From the NCBI GenBank assembly GCA_051209155.1, contig JBPJGB010000002.1: DNA of 64,000 nt; one strand, 5' to 3'. Every line of letters begins with the position of its first letter. Positions within the stretch are counted from its first letter, which is position 1. Positions 51,568 through 61,756 of this stretch are shown piece after piece. The stretch is from Actomonas sp051209155 (GTDB lineage: Bacteria; Verrucomicrobiota; Verrucomicrobiia; Opitutales; Opitutaceae). The position numbers and the translations under genes are program-made. Below the pieces are notes generated by a model. It had not been told where the DNA came from, searched no databases, and worked only from the letters and a program-made list of their open reading frames with translations.

Positions 51568-52980
51568 ATGTCCGATCTCCCGCGCGCCCAACTCGACCAA
51601 GCCTTTGCCAACACCTCGCTCTTCGAGGCCAAGACCTGGCAGCTGTCGCCCGAGGCGTGGCCACTGACGTCGGCGCAGGTGGACGAGTTGCAGCGCATCG
51701 GTGAAGCCTGCCTGCATTTTCATCAGGCGCTGGAAAACCTCTATCTGCGCTCCGCCGCCGATAAGAACCTCCTGCGCAACAAACCGCTGCGCGCGCCGTG
51801 GGTCGCCGAATACCTCGATCGCGGCAAACCCGCCGCGCTCGTCGCCCACGCTCGCGACAAGCGCCAGCGCGGCGCCCTGCCCACCGTGCTGCGGCCCGAC
51901 TTGTTGCTCACCGACGATGGCTTCGTGATGACCGAGCTCGATTCGGTTCCGGGCGGCATCGGCCTCACCGCCTTTCTGAATCGGCTTTACGCCGAACAGG
52001 GCGAGATCGTGGGGGAGGGCGACGCCATGATTCATCGCTTTTACCAGTCGCTCGCGAAACTCGCGCCGACGGTCGGCAATCCGCTCATCGCGCTCGTCGT
52101 CAGTGACGAGTCAGCCACCTACCGCCCGGAGATGCAGTGGCTGGCGGAGCAATTGCAACGGCGGGGCCTGCGCGTCTTCTGCCTCGATCCCGACGACCTC
52201 TTCCCGCTCGGCACTGCGATCTGTTTCGACGTCGATGGCAATCCCGAGAAGATCGACGTCGTTTACCGCTTCTTCGAGCTCCATGACCTCGATAACATCT
52301 CCACCGCGCCTTACCTCTTCGAGGCTTGGGAAGCGGGGGAAATCGTCATCGCGCCGCCCATGCGGCCGTTTCAGGAGGAGAAGCTCGCCGCCGCGCTGTT
52401 TCACCATCACCTGCTCGGCGACTATTGGCGCGAGGCCTTGCCGGGGCGCTCCTTCAAACTGCTGCGCAAGCTCTTCCCGCGCTCCTGGATTGTCGATCCG
52501 GCACCCCTGCCGCCGGGCGCGGTGCTTGATGGACCGACCGCCGGTGGTCGTCCCTTGGCTCACTGGGGGCAGCTCGCCGAGGCTTCGCAGAAAGAGCGCG
52601 ACCTCATCCTCAAAATCTCCGGTTATCACGAATCCGCTTGGGGCGCCCGCAGCGTGATCTATGGCGCCGACTGCTCGCGCGAGGAGTGGCAGGCCGGCAT
52701 CGACATCGCGATCGGTGATGCCCCGAAAAACCTTCACGTGCTGCAGGAATACCGCAAACCCCGCCGCCTGACGCATCGCTTGTATCCGTCGGCCCCAAGC
52801 GGGGCACCGTCCGAAGAGGCCGTGGCCCGCCAAGGCCGCCTGCGGCTCTGTCCCTACTATTTCGTCGAAAACGACGCCGTGCAGCTCAGTGGTGCGCTCG
52901 CCACCTTTTGCCCTCCGGATAAGAAGATCATCCACGGCATGCAGGATGCGGCCCTGTTGCCGTGTCGCATTCAGGATTGA
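51568..52980 (+). CDS. ATP-grasp-like protein of unknown specificity
   Basis: A 470-residue soluble protein. Blocks VLRPDLLLTDDGFVMTELDS-VPGG, NLHVLQEYRKPRRLTHRLYP and LCPYYFVENDAVQLSGALAT resemble the strand-and-acid pattern of circularly permuted ATP-grasp ligases (glutathionylspermidine-synthase-like), where an acidic residue follows a backbone of T/S-E-L/I-D. Substrate unknown. The ATG at 51568 is preferred; in-frame sequence upstream to 51406 overlaps the start of the divergent neighbour. Assignment is tentative. Confidence 0.5.
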   Translation: MSDLPRAQLDQAFANTSLFEAKTWQLSPEAWPLTSAQVDELQRIGEACLHFHQALENLYLRSAADKNLLRNKPLRAPWVAEYLDRGKPAALVAHARDKRQRGALPTVLRPDLLLTDDGFVMTELDSVPGGIGLTAFLNRLYAEQGEIVGEGDAMIHRFYQSLAKLAPTVGNPLIALVVSDESATYRPEMQWLAEQLQRRGLRVFCLDPDDLFPLGTAICFDVDGNPEKIDVVYRFFELHDLDNISTAPYLFEAWEAGEIVIAPPMRPFQEEKLAAALFHHHLLGDYWREALPGRSFKLLRKLFPRSWIVDPAPLPPGAVLDGPTAGGRPLAHWGQLAEASQKERDLILKISGYHESAWGARSVIYGADCSREEWQAGIDIAIGDAPKNLHVLQEYRKPRRLTHRLYPSAPSGAPSEEAVARQGRLRLCPYYFVENDAVQLSGALATFCPPDKKIIHGMQDAALLPCRIQD

Positions 52981-53037
52981 GACAGACCCAAACATCCGTG
53001 CCTTGCCCCGCAGGGTATTTTCCCCACAAGGGGGCGT

Positions 53038-56000
53038 GTGTTTGACCCCCGCGGGACCTCTGTAACCCACCCTCGATCGCGCCCCCGACGCTCCACTTCG
53101 CGTCTGCTGTGGATGGCGTCCTTGCTGTGGGTGGCTGGATCCCTGTCGGCGCAGGTCGATATCACGACCCTGCAACAACAGGCCGAAGCCGGCGATGTCG
53201 CGGCGCTCAACGCCCTCGGTAACGCCTACATGAATGGCGAAGGGGTCGAGCAAAGCACCACCGCCGCCATCGAGGCCTATTCGCGGGCATCCGCCGGTGG
53301 CTATGCCCCCGCCGCCTTCAACCTTGGTCTTCTGCACGAGCTTGGTCGCGGGGTCCCGCAGGACCTGGCCAAGGCATTTGAATATTACCGCCGCTCGGCC
53401 GAACTAGGGTTCCCTGCCGCGCAGTTCAACGTGGGCAACATGTATTCCCGCGGCATCGGCGTGGAAGCCAACCCCATCGAGGCCGTGCTTTGGTTTCGCC
53501 AGGCGGCCGACGCCGGCATCCCCGACGCCCAGTTTAATCTCGGCCTGCTTTACGACACCGGCCGTGGCGTGAGCGCCGACCCCGAGACCGCCGCCGAATG
53601 GTATCGTCTTGCTGCCGAGCAAGGCTTCCCTCGCGCCTCCTACAACCTCGCGCTGCTCCATGAAGAAGGGCGGGGACTTCCTCGGGATGATGCCGAGGCG
53701 GCCCGGCTCTACCGCATTGCGGCCGAGCAGAATTATGGTCCCGCTCAAAACAACCTGGGTATCATGTATGCCGAGGGGCGTGGCGGACTCACCCAGAGTT
53801 TCATCGAAGCCTACCCGTGGCTGGTGCTCGCCGCGGAAAACGGGGCCGACGCCCGCGCCCGCGACATGGTCCTGCGGCGGCTCGATCGCGTGCAAAAGGC
53901 CGAAGCCGACATCAAACTCTCCTCGCTGCGCGCGTCCCTTGGTTTGCCGGAAGCCCCGGCTGCGACCGCGGCCACCGCGGTGGCCGCGACGCCGGCTCGT
54001 CCCACGCCGTCCACCGCGATGCCTCCCGTATCGACGCCGACGGGCGCGCCCGATGCGGTCCTGCAATCCCAGCTCATCGATCTGCGCACCGAGGTGGAAC
54101 GACTGCGGCGCGAAAACGCCGGTCTGGTTTCGGCCAACCAGACCCTCTCCCAGCAGAAGAACGAACTCGAAGCCCGCAGCGTGCAAACGGTGACCGCGGC
54201 CAAGCGGGAGGATGCGACCTTCACCCACATCAGCGCCGTGGCCGAGCGTCTGCAGGCTGTTGCCCCGACCGATGATGACGCGGCGCGGCAGGCGATCAAC
54301 CAGGCCGCCGCCATGTTGCTCACCGCGGCCGAAGAGAACCGCGATCTCAACGCCGAGGTCAAACGCGCCACGCTCGAACTGAGCGCCATGGGCCGCCGCC
54401 TGCGCCAGGCCGAGCGACGCCTCAGCAACGCGCCGGCCGCGGCCTCCGACGAACAGACGGCGCGCGACCTCGCCGCGGCGCGCGAACAGGTGGTTTCCCT
54501 CGAAGCCGACCTCGGTCAGGCCCGCGAGCGGGTTGAGTCGCTCGAAACGGCCCTCGGCACCCTCGACGAACTGCACACCCGCATCGACGCGCTCACGGCG
54601 GAAAACCAGGCGCTCGCCGCGCGTATCCAGACTGCTGATATGGAGTTGGCGGCGGTGCGCGACCAGAGCGCGGTCTCGACCGAACTGGCCGATGCGCTGC
54701 GGGCTCGCGACGAGGAGATCGCGACCCTGCGCGTCGCCGGCGAGCAAACCGCGCAGGAACTCGCGGCGGCCGGCACGGAACTCGCGCGCCTGCGTGACGC
54801 GCTGGCCAACGCACAAGCCGGGCAACAGGACGCGGCCACCCTCGCCGCGAACCTGGAGCAAGTGCGCGCGGCCGAGGCCGCCAGCACGCAACGCGCCGAG
54901 CGTCTGGCCGCTGAGCTGGCCGAGGTCCGGCAACAGCGCGAAGCTGGACAAGCCGAGCTCGCGACCCTGACTCAGGACCTCGAGGCCGCCCGTCGCCAGC
55001 TCGAGACGATCGCGGACCGACCCGATCTCTCCACGGAACTTGGCCAACAGGTGGCCGAGGTCACCGAACTGCGCAACCGCTTGGCCGCGCAGGAAACGAC
55101 CATCGCCGAGCTCAACGCGCGCGTGGCGGCAGAAGCGATTTGGGCGTCGGATTTGGAGGAAGCCAATGAACGGGTGACAAGCTTGCAGCAGGAGCTGCAA
55201 GCGGCGCTGGCCGAGCGCGCCCAGGCCGAGTTGGCGAGCACAGACTCCACCGCGCAATCGCGGGCGATGCAGGATCGGATCGATACCCTGAATCAACAGC
55301 TCGAAGCCGCTCAGGCCGCCGGCGAGCAGCAGTCCAGCCAGCTCGCCGCGCAGGCGGAGGAAATCGCCCGGCTCAACGCTCGCCTGACCGACGAGGCCAT
55401 CTGGGCCTCCGACCTCGCTGAGGCCAACGCCCGGGTCAACGCGCTATCCACCGATCTGCAGGGTGCCGCCGCCGCGCGCGACGCGCTCGCCCTCGAGCTG
55501 GCCGCGGCCCGCGACGCGGCCCAGGCGGCCACCGCCCAGGTGGAGACCTTGCGTGAGCAACTCACCGCCTCCGCCGATGCCAACAGCGCGCTCGCCAGTC
55601 TGCGTGACCAAGTCCAGGAGCTGGAAGCGGCGCTGACCGCGGCCCAAGCGCGCGATGCCGACTCAACCCAGCAACTCGCTGCACTCGAGGCGGACTTGGC
55701 CCAAAGCCGCACGCAACTTTCCGCGCTTCGAGCGGCTGAGGCGGAACGTGCCGCCGAATTGCAGGCGGCTCAGGAACGACTCGCGACCTCGGCCGATGCC
55801 GCCGATGAAGCGGCGCGGCTCACCGGTGAACTGGCCTTGTGGCGCGATCTCGCGGGCCAGCACGACCGCGAGTTGCAGTCGACGCGGGCCGAGTTGGAGC
55901 AACTCAAACGGGACGCCGACACGGCCGAAGCGAATTACCAGACGGTGGCCGCGGTGCAGCTCGAAAGCCTGCGCGAGAGTGAGGCGACCATCGAGGAACT

Positions 56001-59000
56001 GCAGGACGCCGTGGCGCAACGTGAGCGGGCCCTGACCGAACTGCGGGCCGGACGGGAGTCCGACGCCGCGACGATTGATCGCTTGCAGTCCGCGTTGGCG
56101 TTGGCCGACGGGCAGGACACCACGATCGCCAACCTGCGCGTGGAGTTGGCCGAGGCGCGCACCGAAACGGTCGAAACCCAGCGCGCGGCCAATCGCACCA
56201 CCGCTGAATTGAGCAGCCGTATCGCCCAACTGGAGACGGAGTTGGAGCAGACCGCAGCAATGGGTGAGAACGCCGCCGCCGCCGAAACCGCTCGGCAGCA
56301 GCTCGCCACCGAACTGGCTCAAACGCGCTCGGAACTCGCGGCGATCACCGCCGAACGAGCGAGTCTCGCGACTGAACGTGATGCGTTGGCGCAGGAACTC
56401 GCGGCCGCCACCACGGCCAGCGCAGCGACGGCCGCGCAGTTGACCGCAGAACGCGAGGACCTGGCGCAACAGCTCGCCGCCGCGGAAGAGGAGTCGGCGC
56501 GACTCCGCAGCAACTTGGTCGCCGCCAACGAACAATTGAGTGGTCGTGCGGATACCGAGCGCGAGGTGCAGACCTTGCAGGCCAGCTACCAGCAAAGCCT
56601 GCGTCGCGTCACGGCACTGGAGGAACAGCTCCGCGAGTCCCGCGCGGCGGCGACCGATGCCTCCTCGCTCGCGGACACCAACGCGGACCTGCAGAACCGC
56701 GTGGCGGAACTGGAGTCGCGCTTGGCACAGTCGGCCCGCCATGCCGAATCCCAGGAAAGTGCGTTGACGGCCCTGCGGGCGCAGTTGGCCGAAGCGGGCG
56801 AATCCGTCGAAGAGCTGGCCAGCGCCCGGATCGCGTTGAGTCAGGAACGGTCCCGCATTGGCGACCTCGAAGCGCAGGTGGCGGAGCTGCGGCAGGCGGC
56901 CTCCGCCGCGCAGTCGCTCGATGGTGCCAACCAGGACCTGCGTGACCAAATCGCCGCGCTGGAGGCACGCTTAAGTGCCACGGGTGACGAGGCGCGCCGG
57001 TGGGAAGCTGAAGCCGGTCAGCTTTCTGCCCGTTTGGCCGAAATGGGGCAGAGTGCCGCAGAGCTCGGCGCCGCGCGCGCTTCATTGGCGCAGAGCCAGC
57101 AGCGGGTGAGTGAGCTTGAGAACCAGATCGTCGCGTTGCGGGAGACCGCCGCGGCGAACGGTGAATTGCAGGCCGACAACGATCGCCTGGCCCGGCAACT
57201 CGCCACGGCTCGAAGCGATGCCGACACCTTTGAAGCCCAGGTGGCCGACCTGAGCGCCCAGTTGGCGAGTGCGACCGCCGGTGCCGCGGCATCCGCCGAA
57301 CTCCAAGCCGAGTTGCGCGGTGCACGCGATCGTGTCGCGGCCCTTGAGGCTCAACTGGCGGCGGCCTCCGGCAGTTCGGCCGAGCTGGCGGATACGCAGA
57401 CGTCGCTCGATGAGGCCCGGTCGGTCATCGCCGGCCTGCAGGATGAACTGCAGATCGCCCGCACGCGTCTCAACGAACTTGATACGGTCGCCGCGGCCAA
57501 GGTGGCGGCCGAAAACGCCAACCGTGAGCTGAGCACCCGCAACGCCCGGTTGCAGGAGCAGCTCGAGGTCGCCCGCGCCGCGCAGGCCGATCTCGGCGAT
57601 CAGGCCCAGCGTGTCCAATCGTTGGTGACAGCGCGGGACAGCGCGGTCACGCAGGCCCGGAATCTGGCGGAGGAACTGGCGGCGATGGAAGACGCCCTGG
57701 GCCAGAACCAAGCCGCGGTCGCGGAGCTCACGGGTGAAAACGAGCGGCTCAAGGGCGACCTGGCCGCCTCCGAGAAGGCCGTGGCCGCCGCGCTGGCGGC
57801 TCAAGCCGCCGCCGCCGAGGAGGCGGGGATGAATCAGGCGATGGAGATGGAAATCGCGACCTTGCAGGGCCGCGTGCAACAGGTGGAGGAGCAGATCGCG
57901 GTCGAACGCGCGGCTTCGGCCAAGGAATTTGCCGCGCTTACCACGCAACTGCAGCGGGCCCGGGAAACGGCCCAGTCGCTCTCCGAAGCCAACCGATCCT
58001 TGCTCGCGACCCGCGAAGTCGACGAAAGCACCTCACGTGATCGCCTCGCCGATCTCGAGCGGGAGGTGGCGGAACTGGCTGATGCCGGCGCCGAGTTGCG
58101 GGCGGAGAATCAGGCGCTGCAAACCGCTCTGGCCGAGGCCAAGGCCGCGCCGCGCCCGCCGGCGGATTGGCAGCAGCAGCAACAAGCGCTGGCCGCTCGG
58201 GTCGAGACCCTGACTCAACAATTGGCCGACGCGCAGGCCTATCGCGTTCAGGTGGAGTCGCTCAACGCGGCCAACGATACCTTGCTCGCCTCTCAGGCCG
58301 ACCTTCAGCAGCAGGTCGCCGCCGCGCTCAATCAACAGGCCGAGGCTGATCGCCGCGCCTTGGCGCTGGCCGCGGAGTTGGCCGAGTCGCGGACCGAGCG
58401 TGAGGCGCTGGAAGCGCGGGTGAATTCGCTGGTCGCCACGACCACGGAGCTGGACGACCTGCGGGCTGAGCTCGCGAGTCTGCGCGGCAGCTATGATTCC
58501 TTGTCGCGCGAAAACACCGCGTTGGCCGGTCAGGTGGCCGCCGCCGAAGCCGATGCGTTGGAACGCGCCACCACCGCTGAGGCCGAGTGGATGCAGGAGC
58601 GTGAACGCCTGCGCGGCGAAATCGCCCGATTGGAAGAGAACACCACCGATCTGCAGCAACGTGTGACCGGAGGTTCGGCCGAGTTGGAAACGGCCACGAG
58701 GGAATTGGCGCAGGCGCGCGCCCGCATCGCCAGCTTGGAAGGTCGGGCGGAGCAGGCGGAGGCGCAGAGCGACCGGTTGGCCGAGCTCACGGCCCGGGTG
58801 CGGGATGCCGAGCAAGAGCTTGTCACGCAGCGTTCCGCCAACCTGCGGCTGCAGGAGGCCCTGACCAACGAGCGGCAGACCCAGGAAGCGCGTCTCGCGA
58901 CGGCCCAGCGGGAGAATGCCGCGTTGGCCGGACGTTTGCGGCAGGCGCAAAACACGCTCGATCAAATCGCCGCCGCCGCGCGGGTGCTCAATCCGGGCGC

Positions 59001-59226
59001 GGGCGGTGCGGTGGTTCCCTCGCGTGGCGCGCCGGTGTCGACGGCCACGCCAGCGACGGCGCTGAGTGGACGCACGCACGTCGTGGTCGAAGGGGATTCG
59101 TTGTCGCGGATCAGCCTGCGTTACTACGGCACCCCGACCCGCTGGCGGGATATTTACGAAGCCAACCGCGAATTGCTCAGCGAAGCCAACGCCCTGCGCC
59201 CGGGCCAAGAGCTGCGGATTCCGTAA
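53038..59226 (+). CDS. Giant exported protein: Sel1 repeats, long coiled coil, C-terminal LysM
   Basis: A 2062-residue protein. A signal peptide ends at about SLSA (residue 38). About seven Sel1-type TPR repeats (about 45-285) follow, with units such as AAFNLGLLHELGRGVPQDLA and AQFNLGLLYDTGRGVSADPE. A Pro/Thr-rich hinge leads to some 1600 residues of Ala/Gln/Glu/Leu-rich coiled coil (about 335-1960), then a Ser/Ala linker and a LysM domain (THVVVEGDSLSRISLRYYGT to the end) that binds peptidoglycan. Segments near 55130 and 55395 (AEAIWASDLEEANERV; DEAIWASDLAEANARV) show internal duplication. The GTG at 53038 supplies a basic n-region; ATG at 53113 is the alternative. It could span the periplasm as a tether or scaffold. 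Confidence 0.85.
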   Translation: MFDPRGTSVTHPRSRPRRSTSRLLWMASLLWVAGSLSAQVDITTLQQQAEAGDVAALNALGNAYMNGEGVEQSTTAAIEAYSRASAGGYAPAAFNLGLLHELGRGVPQDLAKAFEYYRRSAELGFPAAQFNVGNMYSRGIGVEANPIEAVLWFRQAADAGIPDAQFNLGLLYDTGRGVSADPETAAEWYRLAAEQGFPRASYNLALLHEEGRGLPRDDAEAARLYRIAAEQNYGPAQNNLGIMYAEGRGGLTQSFIEAYPWLVLAAENGADARARDMVLRRLDRVQKAEADIKLSSLRASLGLPEAPAATAATAVAATPARPTPSTAMPPVSTPTGAPDAVLQSQLIDLRTEVERLRRENAGLVSANQTLSQQKNELEARSVQTVTAAKREDATFTHISAVAERLQAVAPTDDDAARQAINQAAAMLLTAAEENRDLNAEVKRATLELSAMGRRLRQAERRLSNAPAAASDEQTARDLAAAREQVVSLEADLGQARERVESLETALGTLDELHTRIDALTAENQALAARIQTADMELAAVRDQSAVSTELADALRARDEEIATLRVAGEQTAQELAAAGTELARLRDALANAQAGQQDAATLAANLEQVRAAEAASTQRAERLAAELAEVRQQREAGQAELATLTQDLEAARRQLETIADRPDLSTELGQQVAEVTELRNRLAAQETTIAELNARVAAEAIWASDLEEANERVTSLQQELQAALAERAQAELASTDSTAQSRAMQDRIDTLNQQLEAAQAAGEQQSSQLAAQAEEIARLNARLTDEAIWASDLAEANARVNALSTDLQGAAAARDALALELAAARDAAQAATAQVETLREQLTASADANSALASLRDQVQELEAALTAAQARDADSTQQLAALEADLAQSRTQLSALRAAEAERAAELQAAQERLATSADAADEAARLTGELALWRDLAGQHDRELQSTRAELEQLKRDADTAEANYQTVAAVQLESLRESEATIEELQDAVAQRERALTELRAGRESDAATIDRLQSALALADGQDTTIANLRVELAEARTETVETQRAANRTTAELSSRIAQLETELEQTAAMGENAAAAETARQQLATELAQTRSELAAITAERASLATERDALAQELAAATTASAATAAQLTAEREDLAQQLAAAEEESARLRSNLVAANEQLSGRADTEREVQTLQASYQQSLRRVTALEEQLRESRAAATDASSLADTNADLQNRVAELESRLAQSARHAESQESALTALRAQLAEAGESVEELASARIALSQERSRIGDLEAQVAELRQAASAAQSLDGANQDLRDQIAALEARLSATGDEARRWEAEAGQLSARLAEMGQSAAELGAARASLAQSQQRVSELENQIVALRETAAANGELQADNDRLARQLATARSDADTFEAQVADLSAQLASATAGAAASAELQAELRGARDRVAALEAQLAAASGSSAELADTQTSLDEARSVIAGLQDELQIARTRLNELDTVAAAKVAAENANRELSTRNARLQEQLEVARAAQADLGDQAQRVQSLVTARDSAVTQARNLAEELAAMEDALGQNQAAVAELTGENERLKGDLAASEKAVAAALAAQAAAAEEAGMNQAMEMEIATLQGRVQQVEEQIAVERAASAKEFAALTTQLQRARETAQSLSEANRSLLATREVDESTSRDRLADLEREVAELADAGAELRAENQALQTALAEAKAAPRPPADWQQQQQALAARVETLTQQLADAQAYRVQVESLNAANDTLLASQADLQQQVAAALNQQAEADRRALALAAELAESRTEREALEARVNSLVATTTELDDLRAELASLRGSYDSLSRENTALAGQVAAAEADALERATTAEAEWMQERERLRGEIARLEENTTDLQQRVTGGSAELETATRELAQARARIASLEGRAEQAEAQSDRLAELTARVRDAEQELVTQRSANLRLQEALTNERQTQEARLATAQRENAALAGRLRQAQNTLDQIAAAARVLNPGAGGAVVPSRGAPVSTATPATALSGRTHVVVEGDSLSRISLRYYGTPTRWRDIYEANRELLSEANALRPGQELRIP

Positions 59227-59329
59227 GGCGGGGCGGTCGGGGTGACTGGGCAGAGCGACGGCAACGCGGTCGAGGACGTCCGCGCCCACCCTGGGAACTG
59301 ACGGTGGACGCCGACCTCCGGACGGCGTT

Positions 59330-60349
59330 TCAGTGCTGGTCGCGGTAATGTTCGCCGAAGGTATCGCGCCCGAAGTCCTTTTCGAAGTCGCGAAAGACCG
59401 TGTGGTGGTGGTTGGCGTTGTTTTGCGTGTTGCCGTATTCGATGACAAAGGTCGGACCCTGGATGCGATAGTAGTGGCCCTCGCCGGGTTCGGCCGGACC
59501 GGCCCAGGCAAAGGTGAGGTGGTCGAGACCGTGCTGCTCAATGCGGGCGAGCGCGGCGGCGGCGATCTCGTCTTCGTGGCGGTCGAGGTAGAGCCGCACG
59601 ATGTCCTGCAGTGCCTTTTGTTGGGTTTCGGTCATGCGGGTGAAGGGCAGGCCGCGCGGGGAGATGGGATTCACGCGTGATTCCTGGGCGGTTTCGATCT
59701 CGTTGGCGGCGCGGTTCGCCACGACGGCGAGGCGGCGTTGGTCGGCGTCGAGGGAGAGCAAGAAGGCGCGGCCGGTGGATTCCTCGTCAGCCAGGATGCT
59801 GGTGCCGGCCTTGGGACCGCTGGGCACGACCGCGGGATTGGCGCCAAAGAACAGCGGCGTGCCGGAGATGCCCTCGGCGGTGATGGTCTGGTTGACCGAA
59901 AGGTGGTGCCCTTCGAAGCGCCAGCCCCAGGGGAGTTCCCCGGGCGTGCCAAAAATGGCGACGTAGTAGAGGTCGGGATCGCGGTGCGCCGCGCCGTTTT
60001 CGAGGGCGCGAAGCACGGTTTCGAGCTGCATGATGGAGACTGCCTTGAGGGAGCCTTGGTCACTGAGGGCGGTGTGCAGGAGCCGCAGAGCGTGGCCGCG
60101 TTGGGTGGCGTTGAGGCCTTTGAAAACGAGGCCGCCGCGCTCCATGGGGACGAAGTGCCAGTTGGTGCGCTCGGCGGCATCGGCCGGGTAGGTGGCGGTG
60201 GCGCGATCTTCGTCGTTGAGTGAAGCGAGGAAGGTGGACGCGGCCGCAGCCATTTGGTTCGCGAGTTCCGTTTGATGGTCGTCGTGAGCGAACGCGGTGA
60301 AAGGCAGGATGCTGGCCAGCAGCATCGCGGTGAGGCGGGGTAGGGGCAT
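59330..60349 (-). CDS. DUF3500-domain exported protein
   Basis: A 339-residue protein with a signal peptide (RLTAMLLASILPFTAFAHDD) and the DUF3500 pattern: RTNWHFVPMERGGLVFKGLN, LYYVAIFGTPGELPWGWRFE, GHHLSVNQTITAEGISGTPL, and the C-terminal His-rich NTQNNANHHHTVFRDFEKDF. The family is of unknown function, found in many environmental bacteria. Conserved His and Asp residues could bind metal. It is a single gene flanked by repeats. Confidence 0.82.
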   Translation of the reverse strand: MPLPRLTAMLLASILPFTAFAHDDHQTELANQMAAAASTFLASLNDEDRATATYPADAAERTNWHFVPMERGGLVFKGLNATQRGHALRLLHTALSDQGSLKAVSIMQLETVLRALENGAAHRDPDLYYVAIFGTPGELPWGWRFEGHHLSVNQTITAEGISGTPLFFGANPAVVPSGPKAGTSILADEESTGRAFLLSLDADQRRLAVVANRAANEIETAQESRVNPISPRGLPFTRMTETQQKALQDIVRLYLDRHEDEIAAAALARIEQHGLDHLTFAWAGPAEPGEGHYYRIQGPTFVIEYGNTQNNANHHHTVFRDFEKDFGRDTFGEHYRDQH

Positions 60350-60918
60350 GGAGGGGAAGTTGAACGCTGATCGAGTCGGCGGGAAGCGAGCCCGTGGTGT
60401 TCGTTACGCAGCTTTGATTGACCACAGATTTCACAGATGGCCACAAATACCGAGAGGCAGAGCTGCGGGGGAGTGGATCTGCATCTCTCTTCGAAATCTG
60501 CGGTTCAACCTGCGTTGGACGGGGGCTGTGTGTTCGGTGAAATCAGTGGTTAAGAACCTGCGTGGGCGGGGCTGAGCGGCAGGGAAATTTTGACCACAGA
60601 TTTCACAGATAAACACAGATGCCGAGGGGCAGAGCTGCGGGGGAGTGGATCCGCGTTTCTTTGCGAAATCTGCGGTTCAATCCTGCGTTGGACGGGTTCC
60701 GTGTCTTCTGTGAAATCTGTGGTTAAACCCAGTGTGGGAATGGCTTCGCGGCAGGGGTGTTTTGCGCCACAGGTCGCGCAGTTGAACTGGGATGCGGGCT
60801 TTGCGGGCTAACGGTGGAGTTGCTGCGCGCCGCCTGGTATTTGGTCGAGGCCCGTTTGGAGCTCTTGGTTTCGGGGCGGAAGAAGTGCACCGGCCGCGGC
60901 GCGTTCGGCGAACGCGTG
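60350..60918. repeat. Tandem ccacagatttcacagat repeats between aldolase and DUF3500 genes
   Basis: Two near-identical units, about 60417-60553 and 60591-60726, each begin TGACCACAGATTTCACAGAT and end with inverted GAAATCnGTGGTTAA. The inner part GAGGGGCAGAGCTGCGGGGG is also shared. Unit spacing is about 175 bases. Each unit can fold on itself. No gene is credible in this 569-base gap. Confidence 0.75.
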
Positions 60919-61602
60919 CTACCTTTCCACCGGGCCGTAACCGAAGTCGCGGAAGCGCTCGATGACGCGATCCATTTCGTCATCGGGCAGGATGTGGGGC
61001 GTGCCGGCGGCCAGGGTCTGCAGGTAAAGTTTGGCGAGGGTCTCGGCTTCGGCGGTGAGCGCGAGGGCTTGTTCGAGGTTTTGGCCAATCACCACCAGAC
61101 CATGGTTGGCCATGAGCGCGGCGCGGCGATCGGCGAGCGCGGCGACGACGTGGGCGGAGAGTTCGTCGGTGCCGAAGGTCGCATACGGCGCACAGCGAAT
61201 CTGCGCGCCGCCAAAGAGCCCAACGAGGTAGTGCACGGCGGGCAGGTCACGCCGTAGGCAGGCGACGGCGGTGGCGTGCAGGCTGTGGGTGTGCACGACG
61301 GCCTGGGCGTCGGGACGGGCGCGCAGGATGGCGAGGTGGAAAGGGAGTTCGGAGGACGGTTTGCGGGCGCCGGTGACCGCCCCGGTGGCGAGATCGACGT
61401 GCACGAGGTCGGCCGGCACCATCGTGTCGTAAGGCACTGATGACGGCGTGAGGTAGAACCCGGTCCCGGATTCGTCGCGCACGGACACGTTTCCCGACGT
61501 GCCCTGATTGAGTCCGCGCGCTTCCAGCTGCAGACAAACCTCGATGACCCGTTGGCGAAGCGATGTATCGGACACGCCTGCTACCGAGGCGGAGACACCC
61601 AT
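60919..61602 (-). CDS. Class II aldolase (FucA/MtnB/Ald2-type)
   Basis: A 227-residue zinc aldolase-fold protein. RGLNQGTSGNVSVRDESGTG is the N-terminal signature, KPSSELPFHLAILRARPDAQ is next, and AVVHTHSLHATAVACLRR holds two zinc histidines, with the third in ALMANHGLVVIGQNLEQALA. Its neighbour at 62136 is mtnA, whose product is methylthioribulose-1-phosphate, so this enzyme is probably the next step: MtnB dehydratase or the Ald2 aldolase of the DHAP shunt. The ATG at 61602 is chosen. Confidence 0.82.
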   Translation of the reverse strand: MGVSASVAGVSDTSLRQRVIEVCLQLEARGLNQGTSGNVSVRDESGTGFYLTPSSVPYDTMVPADLVHVDLATGAVTGARKPSSELPFHLAILRARPDAQAVVHTHSLHATAVACLRRDLPAVHYLVGLFGGAQIRCAPYATFGTDELSAHVVAALADRRAALMANHGLVVIGQNLEQALALTAEAETLAKLYLQTLAAGTPHILPDDEMDRVIERFRDFGYGPVER

Positions 61603-61756
61603 CGGGGGCAAGCCAGCTTTGGGCTCGCGGCGGGGCGTCTGGCCCGCTTTGGTCCTGCGATCAAGCGAAGTCCGAGTGGCCGTGGGTGAAGCCAGTGCGA
61701 ATGTCTCTGAAACGACCAAAAAACTGGATTGGATGCAGACCGTTCTGAGGCCCGAA

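Noticed and set aside
53404..55296. 630-codon minus-strand frame within the coiled-coil gene
   Set aside because: The low-complexity sense sequence keeps the antisense frame open; no domain is seen.
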